A stretch of DNA of 64,000 nucleotides from Roseibium marinum (GTDB lineage Bacteria > Pseudomonadota > Alphaproteobacteria > Rhizobiales > Stappiaceae): contig NZ_PPCN01000001.1 of the NCBI RefSeq assembly GCF_002906165.1, positions 186,001 to 250,000 on the forward strand, given 5' to 3'. Under the pieces are notes generated by a model. That model saw only the letters and a list, made by a program, of their open reading frames with translations. It was not told where the DNA came from and searched no databases. Shown here one piece after another: positions 43,750 through 53,040 of this stretch; positions within the stretch are counted from its first letter, which is position 1; every line of letters begins with the position of its first letter. The position numbers and the translations under genes were made by a program.

Positions 43750-43766
43750 CGGCCGGGTCCCGGCCG
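43750..43766. other. Stem-loop between ATPase and binding-protein genes
   Basis: CGGCCGGG-T-CCCGGCCG is an almost gapless inverted repeat 11 bases after the ATPase stop and 57 bases before the binding-protein start. Such hairpins in importer operons usually protect or uncouple the mRNA so that the binding protein is made in excess. The ribosome-binding site of the next gene (GAGGGAG) is well separate. Confidence 0.5.
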
Positions 43767-43823
43767 TCAGCGACCAAAACGGAAGAGCATCCGTTAAAAT
43801 CCTAAAAGAGGGAGCTAGAATCC

Positions 43824-44924
43824 ATGAAGCTCAAAACCGTAATTCTTGCAGGCACCGCTCTGGCTTTTGCCGGCGGCGCTGCCGTTGCTGAAGACATGAC
43901 CCTGGTCTCCTGGGGCGGCGCTTATCAGGCGTCCCAGAAGGCTGCCTACGCGGATCCCTATGTCGCGGACCATCCGGACATCAACGTGATCTGGGACGAG
44001 TCCTCCGCTGAAGCCGTTGCGAAACTGCGCGCAATGAACGAAGCCGGTAACGTCACCTGGGACCTGGTTGACGTTGTTGCGTCCGACGCCATTCGTCTGT
44101 GCGACGAAGGCCTGGCAATGGAAATCGATCCGGACACGGATCTTGCGGCAGCTCCGGACGGCACCTCTGCGGCGGACGATTTCGGCGACCTGCTGGTCTC
44201 CGAGTGCTTCATTCCGCAGATCGTCTATTCCACCACCTTCGGCTACCGCTCCGACGTTGCGGACTGGGGCGGCAAGGAGCCGGACGACATTTGCGACGTG
44301 TTCGATCTGGAAGCCTTCCCGGGCAAGCGCGCCCTGGAAAAGCGTCCGATCAACAACATGGAATGGGCACTGCTGTGTGACGGCGTTGCAAAGGACGACG
44401 TCTACGAGGTTCTGGAAACCGAAGAAGGTCAGGACCGTGCGTTCAAGAAGCTCGACACCATCAAGGACAGCGTCGTCTGGTGGTCCGCAGGTGCGGAAAC
44501 GCCGCAGCTTCTGGCTGACAGCGAAGTCGTGATCGGCTCCACCTACAACGGTCGCCTGTTTGCTCTGATCGAAGAGCAGAAGCAGCCGGTGAAGATGCTG
44601 TGGGACGCCCAGGTGTTCGACCTTGACGGCTGGATCATCCCGGCCGGACTTCCGGAAGACCGCCTTGCCCGGGTGAAGGACTTCCTCAAATTCGCCACGG
44701 ACACTCAGCGTCTGGCGGATCAGGCGAAGTACATCTCCTACGGCCCGGCCCGCAAGTCGTCCGCTCCGCTGGTCGGCAAGCATGCTGATCTCGGCATCGA
44801 CATGGCTCCGCATATGCCGACCGATCCGAACAACGCCAAGAACACCTTCCTCTATAACTATGAGTGGTGGGCGGATTACCGTGACGACATCGACGCCAAA
44901 TTCCAGGCGTGGCTGTCCCAGTAA
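43824..44924 (+). CDS. Periplasmic substrate-binding protein, PotD-type
   Basis: A 366-residue solute-binding protein. The signal peptide MKLKTVILAGTALAFAGGAA ends after AVA at about residue 22. The mature protein starts with DMTLVSWGGAYQASQKAAY, as in the extracellular solute-binding family 1/PotD-like group, and carries SSAEAVAKLRAMNEAGNVTWDLVDV and WWSAGAETPQLLADSEVVIG. It captures the ligand for the two permeases following. With the creatinase downstream, creatine or creatinine is a reasonable ligand, although polyamines cannot be excluded by sequence. Confidence 0.94.
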   Translation: MKLKTVILAGTALAFAGGAAVAEDMTLVSWGGAYQASQKAAYADPYVADHPDINVIWDESSAEAVAKLRAMNEAGNVTWDLVDVVASDAIRLCDEGLAMEIDPDTDLAAAPDGTSAADDFGDLLVSECFIPQIVYSTTFGYRSDVADWGGKEPDDICDVFDLEAFPGKRALEKRPINNMEWALLCDGVAKDDVYEVLETEEGQDRAFKKLDTIKDSVVWWSAGAETPQLLADSEVVIGSTYNGRLFALIEEQKQPVKMLWDAQVFDLDGWIIPAGLPEDRLARVKDFLKFATDTQRLADQAKYISYGPARKSSAPLVGKHADLGIDMAPHMPTDPNNAKNTFLYNYEWWADYRDDIDAKFQAWLSQ

Positions 44925-44996
44925 GCCATTGAGGCTCCGGTCCGGGTGGGTGAAGTCCCGCCCGGACCTTCAAATTGATTTGCGGAAGACTGTTTC

Positions 44997-46262
44997 ATGA
45001 GCGATACCACAGCCGGTCAGGTTCTCACCACGAAGGACGGAAAGCCGCTCAAGGCGGCCCTTGCCAGGGCGCTGCGCAGGGAAAAACTGCGTTCCCTCGC
45101 GCTGATCGCACCGTTGCTCATCTTCGTGCTGCTGACCTTTGTCGCACCGATCGTGGACATGCTCTTCCGGTCCGTTGAAAACGGCATCGTCGAGGAGACG
45201 CTTCCCAGAACCGTGGCCGCCCTGCGTGTTTGGGACCCGGAGTCCGCACAGGTGCCCGACGAAGCGGTCTTCGCCGCTCTTTACGGGGATCTGGCGGTCG
45301 CCGTCGAGGAAAAGAAACACACCCGCCTCGGCTCCCGGCTGAACTACGAGGAAAGCGGTATTTCCAGCCTGTTCCGCAAGACCGGACGGCGCGTCAACCG
45401 CATGGACGAGGCCGGCCCGTTCAAGGAACAGTTTCTTGATGCGGACGACAAATGGGGCGAAGTCGCCACCTGGCAGGTGCTGCGGCAATTCTCGCCGCGT
45501 TACACCGATGGCTATTTCCTGAACGCCTTCGACGCGCAGAGAACGGCCGATGGTATCCAGATGAAGCCGGAAGATGAGCGGATCTACATGCTCCTGTTCG
45601 GCAGAACCCTGTTCCTGTCGATCGTGATCACCGTTTCCTGCCTGCTGCTCGGCTATCCGATCGCGTTTCTGCTCGCGGCTTTGCCGCTGCGCAGTTCGAA
45701 TCTCCTGATGATCCTTGTGCTGCTGCCCTTCTGGACCAGTCTCCTGGTCCGCACATCGGCATGGAAAGTGCTTTTGCAGCAACAGGGGGTGATCAACGAC
45801 TTCCTGGTCTGGACCGGTCTGATCAGTGACGCGAGCCGTCTGGTGATGATCAACAACCAGACCGGCACGATCATCGCCATGACGCATATTCTTCTGCCCT
45901 TCATGATCCTGCCGCTCTATTCGGTGATGAAAACCATCTCGCCGACCTACGTGCGCGCGGCAAAGAGCCTTGGCGCCAATGACTGGACGGCGTTCTGGCG
46001 GGTCTATTTCCCGCAATCCGTACCGGGGATCGGCGCGGGCGCGGTGCTCGTCTTCATCCTGTCGATCGGCTATTACATCACACCGGAACTGGTGGGCGGC
46101 ACATCGGGCATCTTCATCTCGAACCGGATCGCCTATCACATTTCCTCGTCGCTGAACTGGGGGTTGGCAGCCGCTCTGGGTACCCTGCTCCTCGTCGCCG
46201 TGATGGTTCTCTTTGTTGTCTACGACAAGATCGTCGGCATCGATAACGTGAAACTGGGCTAG
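44997..46262 (+). CDS. ABC transporter permease, PotB-type
   Basis: A 421-residue inner-membrane permease. One hydrophobic helix (LIAPLLIFVLLTFVAPIVDM) lies near residue 40, then a periplasmic insertion of about 140 residues, unusual in length for PotB, which is about 280 residues. From residue about 195 five more helices follow with the typical LVLLPFWTSLLVRTSAWKVLL and the EAA-loop VRAAKSLGANDWTAFWRVYFPQS. The long periplasmic part is seen in a subgroup of these importers. It ends eight bases before the second permease. Confidence 0.93.
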   Translation: MSDTTAGQVLTTKDGKPLKAALARALRREKLRSLALIAPLLIFVLLTFVAPIVDMLFRSVENGIVEETLPRTVAALRVWDPESAQVPDEAVFAALYGDLAVAVEEKKHTRLGSRLNYEESGISSLFRKTGRRVNRMDEAGPFKEQFLDADDKWGEVATWQVLRQFSPRYTDGYFLNAFDAQRTADGIQMKPEDERIYMLLFGRTLFLSIVITVSCLLLGYPIAFLLAALPLRSSNLLMILVLLPFWTSLLVRTSAWKVLLQQQGVINDFLVWTGLISDASRLVMINNQTGTIIAMTHILLPFMILPLYSVMKTISPTYVRAAKSLGANDWTAFWRVYFPQSVPGIGAGAVLVFILSIGYYITPELVGGTSGIFISNRIAYHISSSLNWGLAAALGTLLLVAVMVLFVVYDKIVGIDNVKLG

Positions 46263-46270
46263 GCCAAGAT

Positions 46271-47125
46271 ATGAGCGCACTCCCCCCCTATGCGTCCCCC
46301 TTGCAGCGGACCTGGTACTACTCCTTCCGGGTGATCTGCGGACTGATCTTCTTCTTTCTGATCTTTCCGATCCTGGTGATCCTGCCGCTCAGCTTCAACG
46401 CCCAGGATTTCTTCACCTTCACCAAGGAAATGCTGGCGCTGAATCCTGCCGGCTATTCCTTCAAGCACTATCAGGACTTCTTCACCAACCCCGACTGGCA
46501 GCAGGCCCTCACCAATTCGGTGATGATCGCGCCTGTGGCAACGCTGCTGGCAACATCCTTCGGCACAATCGCCGCGGTTGGCCTGTCCCAGTCTCATGTG
46601 CCCTACAAGCCGGCCATCATGGCCGTGCTGATCTCGCCGATGATCGTGCCGCTGATCATCTCCGCTGCCGGCATGTATTTCTTCTATTCCCGTATCGGCC
46701 TGCAGGGCACCTACTGGGGCGTTGTGCTGGCCCATTCCGCACTCGGCACGCCCTTCGTGATCATCACGGTGACGGCGACGCTGGTCGGTTTCGACCGGTC
46801 CCTGGTGCGGGCATCGGCGAGCCTTGGCGCGAACCCGGTCACCACTTTCTTCAAGGTACAGATGCCGCTGATCATTCCTGGCGTCGTTTCCGGCGCCCTG
46901 TTCGCCTTCATCACCTCCTTCGACGAAGTGGTGGTGGTGCTGTTCCTGGGGTCGGCCGGTCAGAAGACCCTGCCCTGGCAGATGTTTACCGGGCTGCGCG
47001 AACAGATTTCTCCGACCATTCTGGCGGTGGCATCGCTGATGGTGGCAATTTCGATCGTTCTTCTGACCGTGCTGGAGATGCTGCGCCGCAGGTCGGAACG
47101 ACTGAGGGGACTTACGCCGGGTTGA
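46271..47125 (+). CDS. ABC transporter permease, PotC-type
   Basis: A 284-residue permease with six hydrophobic segments. The family features are ILPLSFNAQDFFTFTKEMLALNPAGYSFKHYQDFF (substrate-entry region, in part), TNSVMIAPVATLLATSFGTIAAVGL, and the EAA-loop VRASASLGANPVTTFFKVQMPLI that binds the ATPase. It forms the second half of the channel with the previous gene. It is followed by a row of hairpins and a terminator. Confidence 0.94.
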   Translation: MSALPPYASPLQRTWYYSFRVICGLIFFFLIFPILVILPLSFNAQDFFTFTKEMLALNPAGYSFKHYQDFFTNPDWQQALTNSVMIAPVATLLATSFGTIAAVGLSQSHVPYKPAIMAVLISPMIVPLIISAAGMYFFYSRIGLQGTYWGVVLAHSALGTPFVIITVTATLVGFDRSLVRASASLGANPVTTFFKVQMPLIIPGVVSGALFAFITSFDEVVVVLFLGSAGQKTLPWQMFTGLREQISPTILAVASLMVAISIVLLTVLEMLRRRSERLRGLTPG

Positions 47126-47133
47126 CCCGGTAA

Positions 47134-47192
47134 GGAGCCTTATCGGCTCCGCTGCATTCCACAGGAGCCGGTGGCGGAACGCCAGCCACCGG
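47134..47192. other. Two hairpins after the transporter operon
   Basis: GGAGCC-TTATC-GGCTCC occupies 47134-47150 and CCGGTGGC then GCCACCGG occupies 47168-47192 with a nine-base loop. They stand directly after the stop of the second permease. They probably protect the 3' end of the transcript or help termination together with the strong terminator 50 bases further. Confidence 0.5.
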
Positions 47193-47245
47193 GGGACGGG
47201 TCCGAAGGACTTTCCCGGCAGCAGACAATCTGATTACGGGCCTGG

Positions 47246-47280
47246 CGGGCCGGCTTCTTTTTCGGAAGCCGGCCCGTTTT
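47246..47280 (+). terminator. Rho-independent terminator of the transporter operon
   Basis: A perfect 12-base stem, CGGGCCGGCTTC (47246-47257) with GAAGCCGGCCCG (47265-47276), a seven-base T-rich loop and TTTT at 47277-47280. It ends the transporter transcript before the creatinase gene starts at 47363, so the creatinase either has its own promoter in 47281-47362 or is reached by read-through. Confidence 0.85.
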
Positions 47281-47362
47281 GCGTTTCAGGCCCAAAAACC
47301 GGAAACCTGCAACGGCCAAAGGCCATCCGGGTCGGGGACCCGAAGGGAAAAGGAGACATCCG

Positions 47363-48592
47363 ATGAGTGACGACATGATCCGTATCTACGAGATGAACAA
47401 CGGCGAAAAGGCCTTCTCGCCCTTCTCGCCCTCAGAGATGGACCGCAGGCAGAACGGGCTCAGAAAGCTCATGGCGGAGCGGCGGATCGACGCCTGCCTG
47501 TTCACCTCCTACCACAACATCTGTTATTACTCCGGCTTCCTCTACTGCTATTTCGGCCGAAAATACGGCTTCCTCGTTACCCAGGAAAAGGCGGTCACCA
47601 TTGCCGCGGGCATCGACGGTGGCCAGCCATGGCGCCGGACGCATGGCGATACGGTCATCTATACGGACTGGCGTCGCGATAATTATTTCCATGCCATCCA
47701 GTCGTTGCTGGAGATGCCGAACCCGTCGGTGAAACGGATCGGCATCGAGTTCGATCATGCCTCCCTCGATTTTCTGAAGCAGCTCGAAGCGGCCCTGCCG
47801 GGCGTCGAGTTCGTGGATATCGCCGCGGACGCCATGGCGCAGCGCACGATCAAGAGCGCGGAAGAACATGTGCTCATCCGCGAAGGCGCCAGAATCTGCG
47901 ATGTTGGTGGAGCCGCCCTTGTGGAGGTGGTCGCGGCCGGCGTTCCCGAGCACGAGGTAGCGATGGCTTCCACCAACGCCATGATCCGCGAGATCGCCGG
48001 GTCCTTCCCCTTCGTCGAACTGATGGACACCTGGACCTGGTTCCAGTCGGGCATCAACACGGACGGTGCGCACAATCCGGTCACCAACAAGCGGGTCGAG
48101 GCAGGCGACATTCTCAGCCTCAACTGCTTCCCGATGATCTTCGGCTATTACACCGCTCTGGAACGCACGCTCTTCTGCGAATACGTCCCCGACGCGCATC
48201 TGCGTCTCTGGGAAATCAACTGCCACGTTCACCGCGAAGGCCTGAAACTCATCAGGCCAGGCGCAAAGTGCTCTGATATCGCCGCCGAACTCAACGACAT
48301 CTACCGCGGCCATGATCTGCTCAAGTACCGCAGCTTTGGCTATGGCCATTCCTTCGGTGTCCTCAGCCACTACTACGGCCGCGAGGCCTCGGTGGAACTC
48401 AGAGAGGATGTCGAAACCGTGCTTGAGCCGGGCATGGTGGTCTCCATGGAACCGATGATCATGGTGCCTGAAGGCCGGGCCGGGGCGGGCGGTTACCGCG
48501 AACACGACATCCTGATCGTGACCGAGACCGGCGCGGAAAACATCACCTGTTTCCCCTTTGGACCCGAGCATAATGTCCTTCCGAAACGGTAA
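47363..48592 (+). CDS. Creatinase (creatine amidinohydrolase)
   Basis: This 409-residue enzyme splits creatine into sarcosine and urea. The protein fits creatinase over its whole length and not just the pita-bread fold in general: FTSYHNICYYSGFLYC, DGGQPWRR, VIYTDWRRDNYF, MDTWTWFQSGINTDGAHNPV and GYGHSFGVLSHYYGREA. All functional residues described for Pseudomonas creatinase are present at a constant shift of five: H237, E267, R340 and E363 (corresponding to His232, Glu262, Arg335, Glu358). Metal ligands of the related aminopeptidases are lacking, as in true creatinase. ATG 47363 has AAAGGAGA upstream; the longer frame to 47279 is not needed. The transporter encoded before it likely brings the substrate. 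Confidence 0.93.
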   Translation: MSDDMIRIYEMNNGEKAFSPFSPSEMDRRQNGLRKLMAERRIDACLFTSYHNICYYSGFLYCYFGRKYGFLVTQEKAVTIAAGIDGGQPWRRTHGDTVIYTDWRRDNYFHAIQSLLEMPNPSVKRIGIEFDHASLDFLKQLEAALPGVEFVDIAADAMAQRTIKSAEEHVLIREGARICDVGGAALVEVVAAGVPEHEVAMASTNAMIREIAGSFPFVELMDTWTWFQSGINTDGAHNPVTNKRVEAGDILSLNCFPMIFGYYTALERTLFCEYVPDAHLRLWEINCHVHREGLKLIRPGAKCSDIAAELNDIYRGHDLLKYRSFGYGHSFGVLSHYYGREASVELREDVETVLEPGMVVSMEPMIMVPEGRAGAGGYREHDILIVTETGAENITCFPFGPEHNVLPKR

Positions 48593-48699
48593 GAAAGCAT
48601 AGCTTTTCCGCGAGTTTTTCAGCTGTCGGGACAGATAAATAATGCCTTCACAAAAATGAAGACGAGAGGTGGTTAATTGGCTGAAAATAAGGTTCGCAT

Positions 48700-51600
48700 A
48701 TGCCCGACTTATATAAGCCTTTTCGCCTCTCGTGTATTCAGAACGTACAGCCGCTTGCCGACAAGCATGTTCTGTATGCAACGGTCTATTTCGGCTTCAG
48801 TCTGAGCGAGCCGGGGAGCCTGCTTTCCGAAGCTGAATATATGGAAAAGTCCACCGGACATTTCCCTGACGGCGGCTTCCTGGACATGGGGTTTCCGAAG
48901 GAATGCCCGGAACTTCTGATCGCCGGGGAGGCGAGGGCACCGTCGGGCACCAGCGTAAAGGCGCAGGATCTTCTTGTCCGCGTCGGTCCGATAGAAAAAA
49001 GAGCCACTGTTTTCGGCGACAGACACTGGGTGAAGGAAACCGACCGGATCGTACTGCGCGATGCCGAACCCTTCGAAGCTATGCCGCTGACCCCGGCGCA
49101 TGCTTATGGCAGTGAAACCCATCCCCTCAATCCGGACGGGCGGGGGCATGATCCGGCCTATATTCTCGACCATTTCGGACATGCCGCGCTACCCAATATC
49201 GAAAATCCGGACAAGCTGATCCTGCAGCCGGCCGACCGGCCTGAACCTGTTCTTTTTGGCCCGCTCGGCCACGAACATCCGCTGCGCAAATCGAAACTCG
49301 GCGACCCGCGGGCGCAGTGGCTGACCACGACCTTCCCCGGTATGCCGCCGGGCTTTGAAAATGCCTATTTCAACGTCGCACCACTCGATCAGCGCACGTC
49401 TGGCAGCCTGACCGGTGACGAGCCTGTCACTGTGGTGGGAATGTCCGGCACAGATCCGGTAATCAATTCCGCGCTTCCCGGTTTGCGTCCGAGGCTTGTG
49501 GCAATCCACGACAGGAAGGCGGAGCGTTTCACCGATCTGGACCTGCGTCTGGAAACGGTCTGGATTTTCGGAACAGGCGGATTTGGCGGCCTCTATTACC
49601 GGGCGGCCATCCGCGCGGATGACGACAAGGTTTCCAATGTCGTGGCGCTCGTCGTCGGAGCCGAACGCCTGAGCGACGCGCCCCGTCCGGCCGAATACTA
49701 CGCGGAAGTTTTCAGGCTGCGGTCCGATCCGGCGGAAGGCGCCCTGCATACGCTCAACGATACGCAGCTCATGCCGCCGATGTCCCAGGCCGAAGCAGAA
49801 GAGCTGAAACTGCGGTCTGACGCATACAGCGAGTCGATTGCCGCGAAATTCGACAAGCAGTTTCAATTTGCCGCCGACAAGATGATAAAGGACAGCAAAC
49901 TGCCTGCGATGTTCCTGCCGAAGGAAACCCTGCCGAAAGCGCCGCGCCTGCCTTTGCCGAACCCCAAGGATCTTGCCGCCGGCAAGATCGATCTTGCAAA
50001 AACGGTCAAGGATCTGCTTGCCGCCATGGGAGCGGCCCATGCCCAATTCGATGCGTTGCGCACAACGGAGTTTGCAAAACTTTCCGCCAAGGGCATTCCG
50101 GTTCCCAAGGATGCGACGGCAGTCATTCAAAAGGCGATTGAGACCAACGACCCGAACGCGAAACAGCTTATCGAGGCGGCCGCCAGGCTGGACGATCTGG
50201 GATCGAATTTCGGCAAGATCGGCAAGAAGCTGCTTAAGGACGAGGAGGCCAGGACAGCAACCTCGATCCAGCCGCTCGCCGAAATGGACCCGGAAGTGGA
50301 TCAGGCGGCGTTGGACAGCATCGACGAGATCCTGAAGACACTGCCGGGCAGCTCCGCAGGCGGCGAGGACGTGTTCCATCTCGCAAAGGCGCGTGCGCTT
50401 GCCTTGCCTGAAGCCGATCCGTTCTACGAGATGCAACAGCGCCTGAAGGAGTTTTCCCAACAGGCGAGCGACGCTCCGCTGGCTCCGCGAGGCGGCGAAC
50501 AGGTTGCGCCGGACGACGCTTTGTCCGATCCGAAATTTCTGGAGGCAAAACCTATCGATGTGGCGTCTATCGCTGCAGGCATGAAGGAAATGAGTGCGGC
50601 TGCCCAGAAGGGCGCTCAAAAGATCGATGCACTGCTGGCGGACATCCTGCCCTCCAGTGCCGGTGGTGAACTGCCCCCGGTGATGGAAGCGCTGAAAGCG
50701 CGCGCCAAAATGCCGGTGCCGAAACCCGATGTGAAATCGGTGGCCGATATTCTCAAAAAGGGCCAGGACGCGGCTGAAACCACGGAAGAGATCTTCTTTG
50801 CGGAGCTGGACGAAGAAGCGCGCGGATTTCTTTTGTCCGGCGATCACGAGCGTACCTACATTCCCGAACCGGTCTATCCGCTGGAGAACTATGCCCAATC
50901 GGTGCGGGACCGGCTGGGTCGATTGATTGTCGACCATGTTGCTGCCGGTACGTCCTTTGCCCGGCGCGACATCGCCAACGCCAATCTTGCCGGTGCGGAT
51001 TTGCAGGGTCTGGATCTTCAAGGCGTGCTGATGGAGCAATCCGATCTGACCTCTGCAAATATCCAGGGCTCGAATTTTTCCGGCGGTGCATTGACCGCGG
51101 TGGTGCTGGCCAACGCCAACGCGTCGGACTGCGACTTTTCAAGGACAAACTTGGCCAAGGCGAACGCGGTCAATGCGAAACTCGACCGCAGCCGGTTTTC
51201 CGACCGCCTTCTTCTTGAGGCGAATTTCGCTTCCGCCTCAATGAAACAGGCCAGCTTTTCCGGTCTTGTCGCACAGAATTGCAGCTTTTCGGATGCCGAT
51301 CTGAGCGGGGCGATATTTGAAAATTGCGTCTTCAACACCTGCAATCTGACCGATGCGCGGTTCGATGGGGCAAAATTCGTCAAATGCATGTTCATCGAAT
51401 GTGCAGCGGAAAACTCTTCCTGGGCCAAAGCAGGTTTCGACCGGCAATTGTTCGTCAAACTCTCCGCGCGGTCCTCCCGCTGGGACGAGGCGGTATTCGA
51501 CAGGTCCACATTCGTCGGAAAATCCCAACTGCCGGAAAGCAGCTTCAAGGGTATCAGAATGCTGGTGTCTTCGTTCCTCGAAGCAAACCTGAGCTTGTGC

Positions 51601-51894
51601 TGTTTCCGGAAATCGGATGTGCGCGACGGTCTGTTCCTGGGCTGCAACATGCAGTCGACGGACTTCAGGGTCTCGCGTGCCCGCAAGGCCGTCTTCAATG
51701 AATCGGATCTCAGGCATTCGGATTTCTTCGGCACCGACCTCATGGAGGCGCAGCTCAATTCGAGCGATGCCCGGTTCACGAGCTTTCGCGGTGCAAGCCT
51801 CTATTCGGCCAATCTGCGCGGCGCACAGGTTGCCTCCGCCGACCTGACCCATGCAAATCTGGGTCACACGCTTCTGGAGTTGCCCGCGTCATGA
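48700..51894 (+). CDS. DUF2169 domain - linker - pentapeptide-repeat protein
   Basis: A 1064-residue protein. Residues about 1-340 are a DUF2169 domain (PFRLSCIQNVQPLADKHVLYATVYFGF-type start, AYFNVAPLDQRT, GLRPRLVAIHDRKAERFTDLDLRLETVWIF in pieces). DUF2169 proteins act as adaptors that load effectors on the type VI secretion tip, shown for Agrobacterium. Residues about 340-740 are a helical, Lys/Ala/Pro-rich linker with PKAPRLPLPNPKDLAAGK. Residues about 757-1060 are pentapeptide repeats (ADLQGLDLQG, ANLAGADLQG, SDLTSANIQG) that form a right-handed beta-helix. The fusion is much longer than the usual adaptor. Ribosome-binding site AAGG in front of ATG 48700. It overlaps the next gene by four bases. 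Confidence 0.85.
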   Translation: MPDLYKPFRLSCIQNVQPLADKHVLYATVYFGFSLSEPGSLLSEAEYMEKSTGHFPDGGFLDMGFPKECPELLIAGEARAPSGTSVKAQDLLVRVGPIEKRATVFGDRHWVKETDRIVLRDAEPFEAMPLTPAHAYGSETHPLNPDGRGHDPAYILDHFGHAALPNIENPDKLILQPADRPEPVLFGPLGHEHPLRKSKLGDPRAQWLTTTFPGMPPGFENAYFNVAPLDQRTSGSLTGDEPVTVVGMSGTDPVINSALPGLRPRLVAIHDRKAERFTDLDLRLETVWIFGTGGFGGLYYRAAIRADDDKVSNVVALVVGAERLSDAPRPAEYYAEVFRLRSDPAEGALHTLNDTQLMPPMSQAEAEELKLRSDAYSESIAAKFDKQFQFAADKMIKDSKLPAMFLPKETLPKAPRLPLPNPKDLAAGKIDLAKTVKDLLAAMGAAHAQFDALRTTEFAKLSAKGIPVPKDATAVIQKAIETNDPNAKQLIEAAARLDDLGSNFGKIGKKLLKDEEARTATSIQPLAEMDPEVDQAALDSIDEILKTLPGSSAGGEDVFHLAKARALALPEADPFYEMQQRLKEFSQQASDAPLAPRGGEQVAPDDALSDPKFLEAKPIDVASIAAGMKEMSAAAQKGAQKIDALLADILPSSAGGELPPVMEALKARAKMPVPKPDVKSVADILKKGQDAAETTEEIFFAELDEEARGFLLSGDHERTYIPEPVYPLENYAQSVRDRLGRLIVDHVAAGTSFARRDIANANLAGADLQGLDLQGVLMEQSDLTSANIQGSNFSGGALTAVVLANANASDCDFSRTNLAKANAVNAKLDRSRFSDRLLLEANFASASMKQASFSGLVAQNCSFSDADLSGAIFENCVFNTCNLTDARFDGAKFVKCMFIECAAENSSWAKAGFDRQLFVKLSARSSRWDEAVFDRSTFVGKSQLPESSFKGIRMLVSSFLEANLSLCCFRKSDVRDGLFLGCNMQSTDFRVSRARKAVFNESDLRHSDFFGTDLMEAQLNSSDARFTSFRGASLYSANLRGAQVASADLTHANLGHTLLELPAS

Positions 51895-52964
51895 CCCTGG
51901 AGGAGCTGCTGATACAAATCGAGTTCGGCGTGTCCTTGAACAGGGAGGATTTCTCCCGGCGAACCTTTGAGGATGCCGAATTCACCGAAGCAAAGTTTGC
52001 GGACTGCAATTTCACCCGCTCCCGCTTCATGCGGTGCCGGTTCAACGAAAGCGTCCTGGCATCATGCGATTTTTCCGGCGCGGCGTTCCTCGAATGTGTG
52101 TTCGAAGAGAGCGAGTTTCTGATCGGCAAGGGCGAGCACGCGCAATTTCACGGCTGCAGTTTCAAATCGACCTACTTCATGAAAACAAATCTGGCGAATG
52201 CCCGGTTCCATGAGATCGGCATCGACGAAGGGGCTTTCATGTGCTGCGACCTGACCGACGCCTCTTTCAGGGGGGCAATGTTGGAACGGGCGTCATTCGC
52301 GGAAAGCACGATCGATCGGATCGATCTGGAAGGCGCAAGTCTTTTCAGGGGCGTCATCAGCGGTGCGGACCTGCGGCAGGCAAATCTGACCGGCACATCC
52401 TTTCATCAGATCCTGATGACGGATGCGAACCTGAGCAACAAGGATCTGTCCGGACAGCGGTTTCGCGAATGCGCACTCGTCAATGCGCAGGTGGAAAACG
52501 TCAATTTTCAGGGCTGCGACCTGACGCAGACCTCGTTTGTGAACAGCAATGTGACTAGGTCGGATTTTCGCGATACGGAATTTCGTTTCGCCATGCTCGC
52601 AGGCTCGGATATTTCCGGGGCGCGTTTTGAAAAGGCGAACATGAACAATGCCGTTTTGGCGAACGCAACGGTCAAGGCAGCCAATTTCACCGGCACACAA
52701 CTGAATATGGCGGTGTTCGACAGTGCCGACTGCCAGGCTGTGATGTTCGAAAAGGCGAAACTGGATTTTGCCGATTTTTCCAATGCGGACTGCAGCGCGG
52801 CGAATTTCGCGGCGGCGCAATTCAGCATGACCAAGTTGCACGCGACCGATTTGTCCGGAGCTTTGCTGTCCGGCGTCACCGGCAGCACCGTACCCACGCT
52901 GGAGCCCCGGCTGATCGCGCAGGCTTATCGTCCGGATCAGGTCAGGCTGGAAGGCGAAATGTAA
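51891..52964 (+). CDS. Pentapeptide-repeat protein
   Basis: A 357-residue protein that is almost entirely pentapeptide repeats (about residues 15-330; for instance AEFTEAKFADCNFTRSRFMR, ANLTGTSFHQILMTDANLSN). The middle residue is mostly Phe, Leu or Met, so a long square beta-helix is expected. It has no signal peptide or membrane segment. It overlaps the previous gene by four bases (ATGA), so the two are coupled and probably bind each other. Pentapeptide proteins accompany DUF2169 adaptors in tip loci. DNA mimicry, as in Qnr/MfpA, is not suggested by the neighbourhood. Confidence 0.88.
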   Translation: MTLEELLIQIEFGVSLNREDFSRRTFEDAEFTEAKFADCNFTRSRFMRCRFNESVLASCDFSGAAFLECVFEESEFLIGKGEHAQFHGCSFKSTYFMKTNLANARFHEIGIDEGAFMCCDLTDASFRGAMLERASFAESTIDRIDLEGASLFRGVISGADLRQANLTGTSFHQILMTDANLSNKDLSGQRFRECALVNAQVENVNFQGCDLTQTSFVNSNVTRSDFRDTEFRFAMLAGSDISGARFEKANMNNAVLANATVKAANFTGTQLNMAVFDSADCQAVMFEKAKLDFADFSNADCSAANFAAAQFSMTKLHATDLSGALLSGVTGSTVPTLEPRLIAQAYRPDQVRLEGEM

Positions 52965-53040
52965 TCTGCAGCACACTTTGCCTGCGCGCGCGCTGGTTGG
53001 GTTGAAGCAACTCCTTGATTTGAATTGAAAGGAACAGGCC

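Noticed and set aside
42645-47125. Plain spermidine/putrescine transporter
   Set aside because: Not excluded, but naming it potABCD would hide the more specific clue of a creatinase gene next to it; genes are therefore described by type only.
48593-48699. Possible sigma-54 promoter before the tip module
   Set aside because: I looked for GG-N10-GC with TGGCAC/TTGC character because of the sigma-54 activator at 62.3 kb; no pair with the required spacing was found in this gap.
49189-51039. 616-codon open frame on the minus strand
   Set aside because: Antisense to the DUF2169-pentapeptide gene, with biased Arg/Leu/Gln composition and no domain.
51891-52964. Quinolone-resistance-type (Qnr/MfpA) pentapeptide protein
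   Set aside because: The overlap with a DUF2169 gene and the PAAR-like gene that follows point to a secretion tip context and not to gyrase protection.
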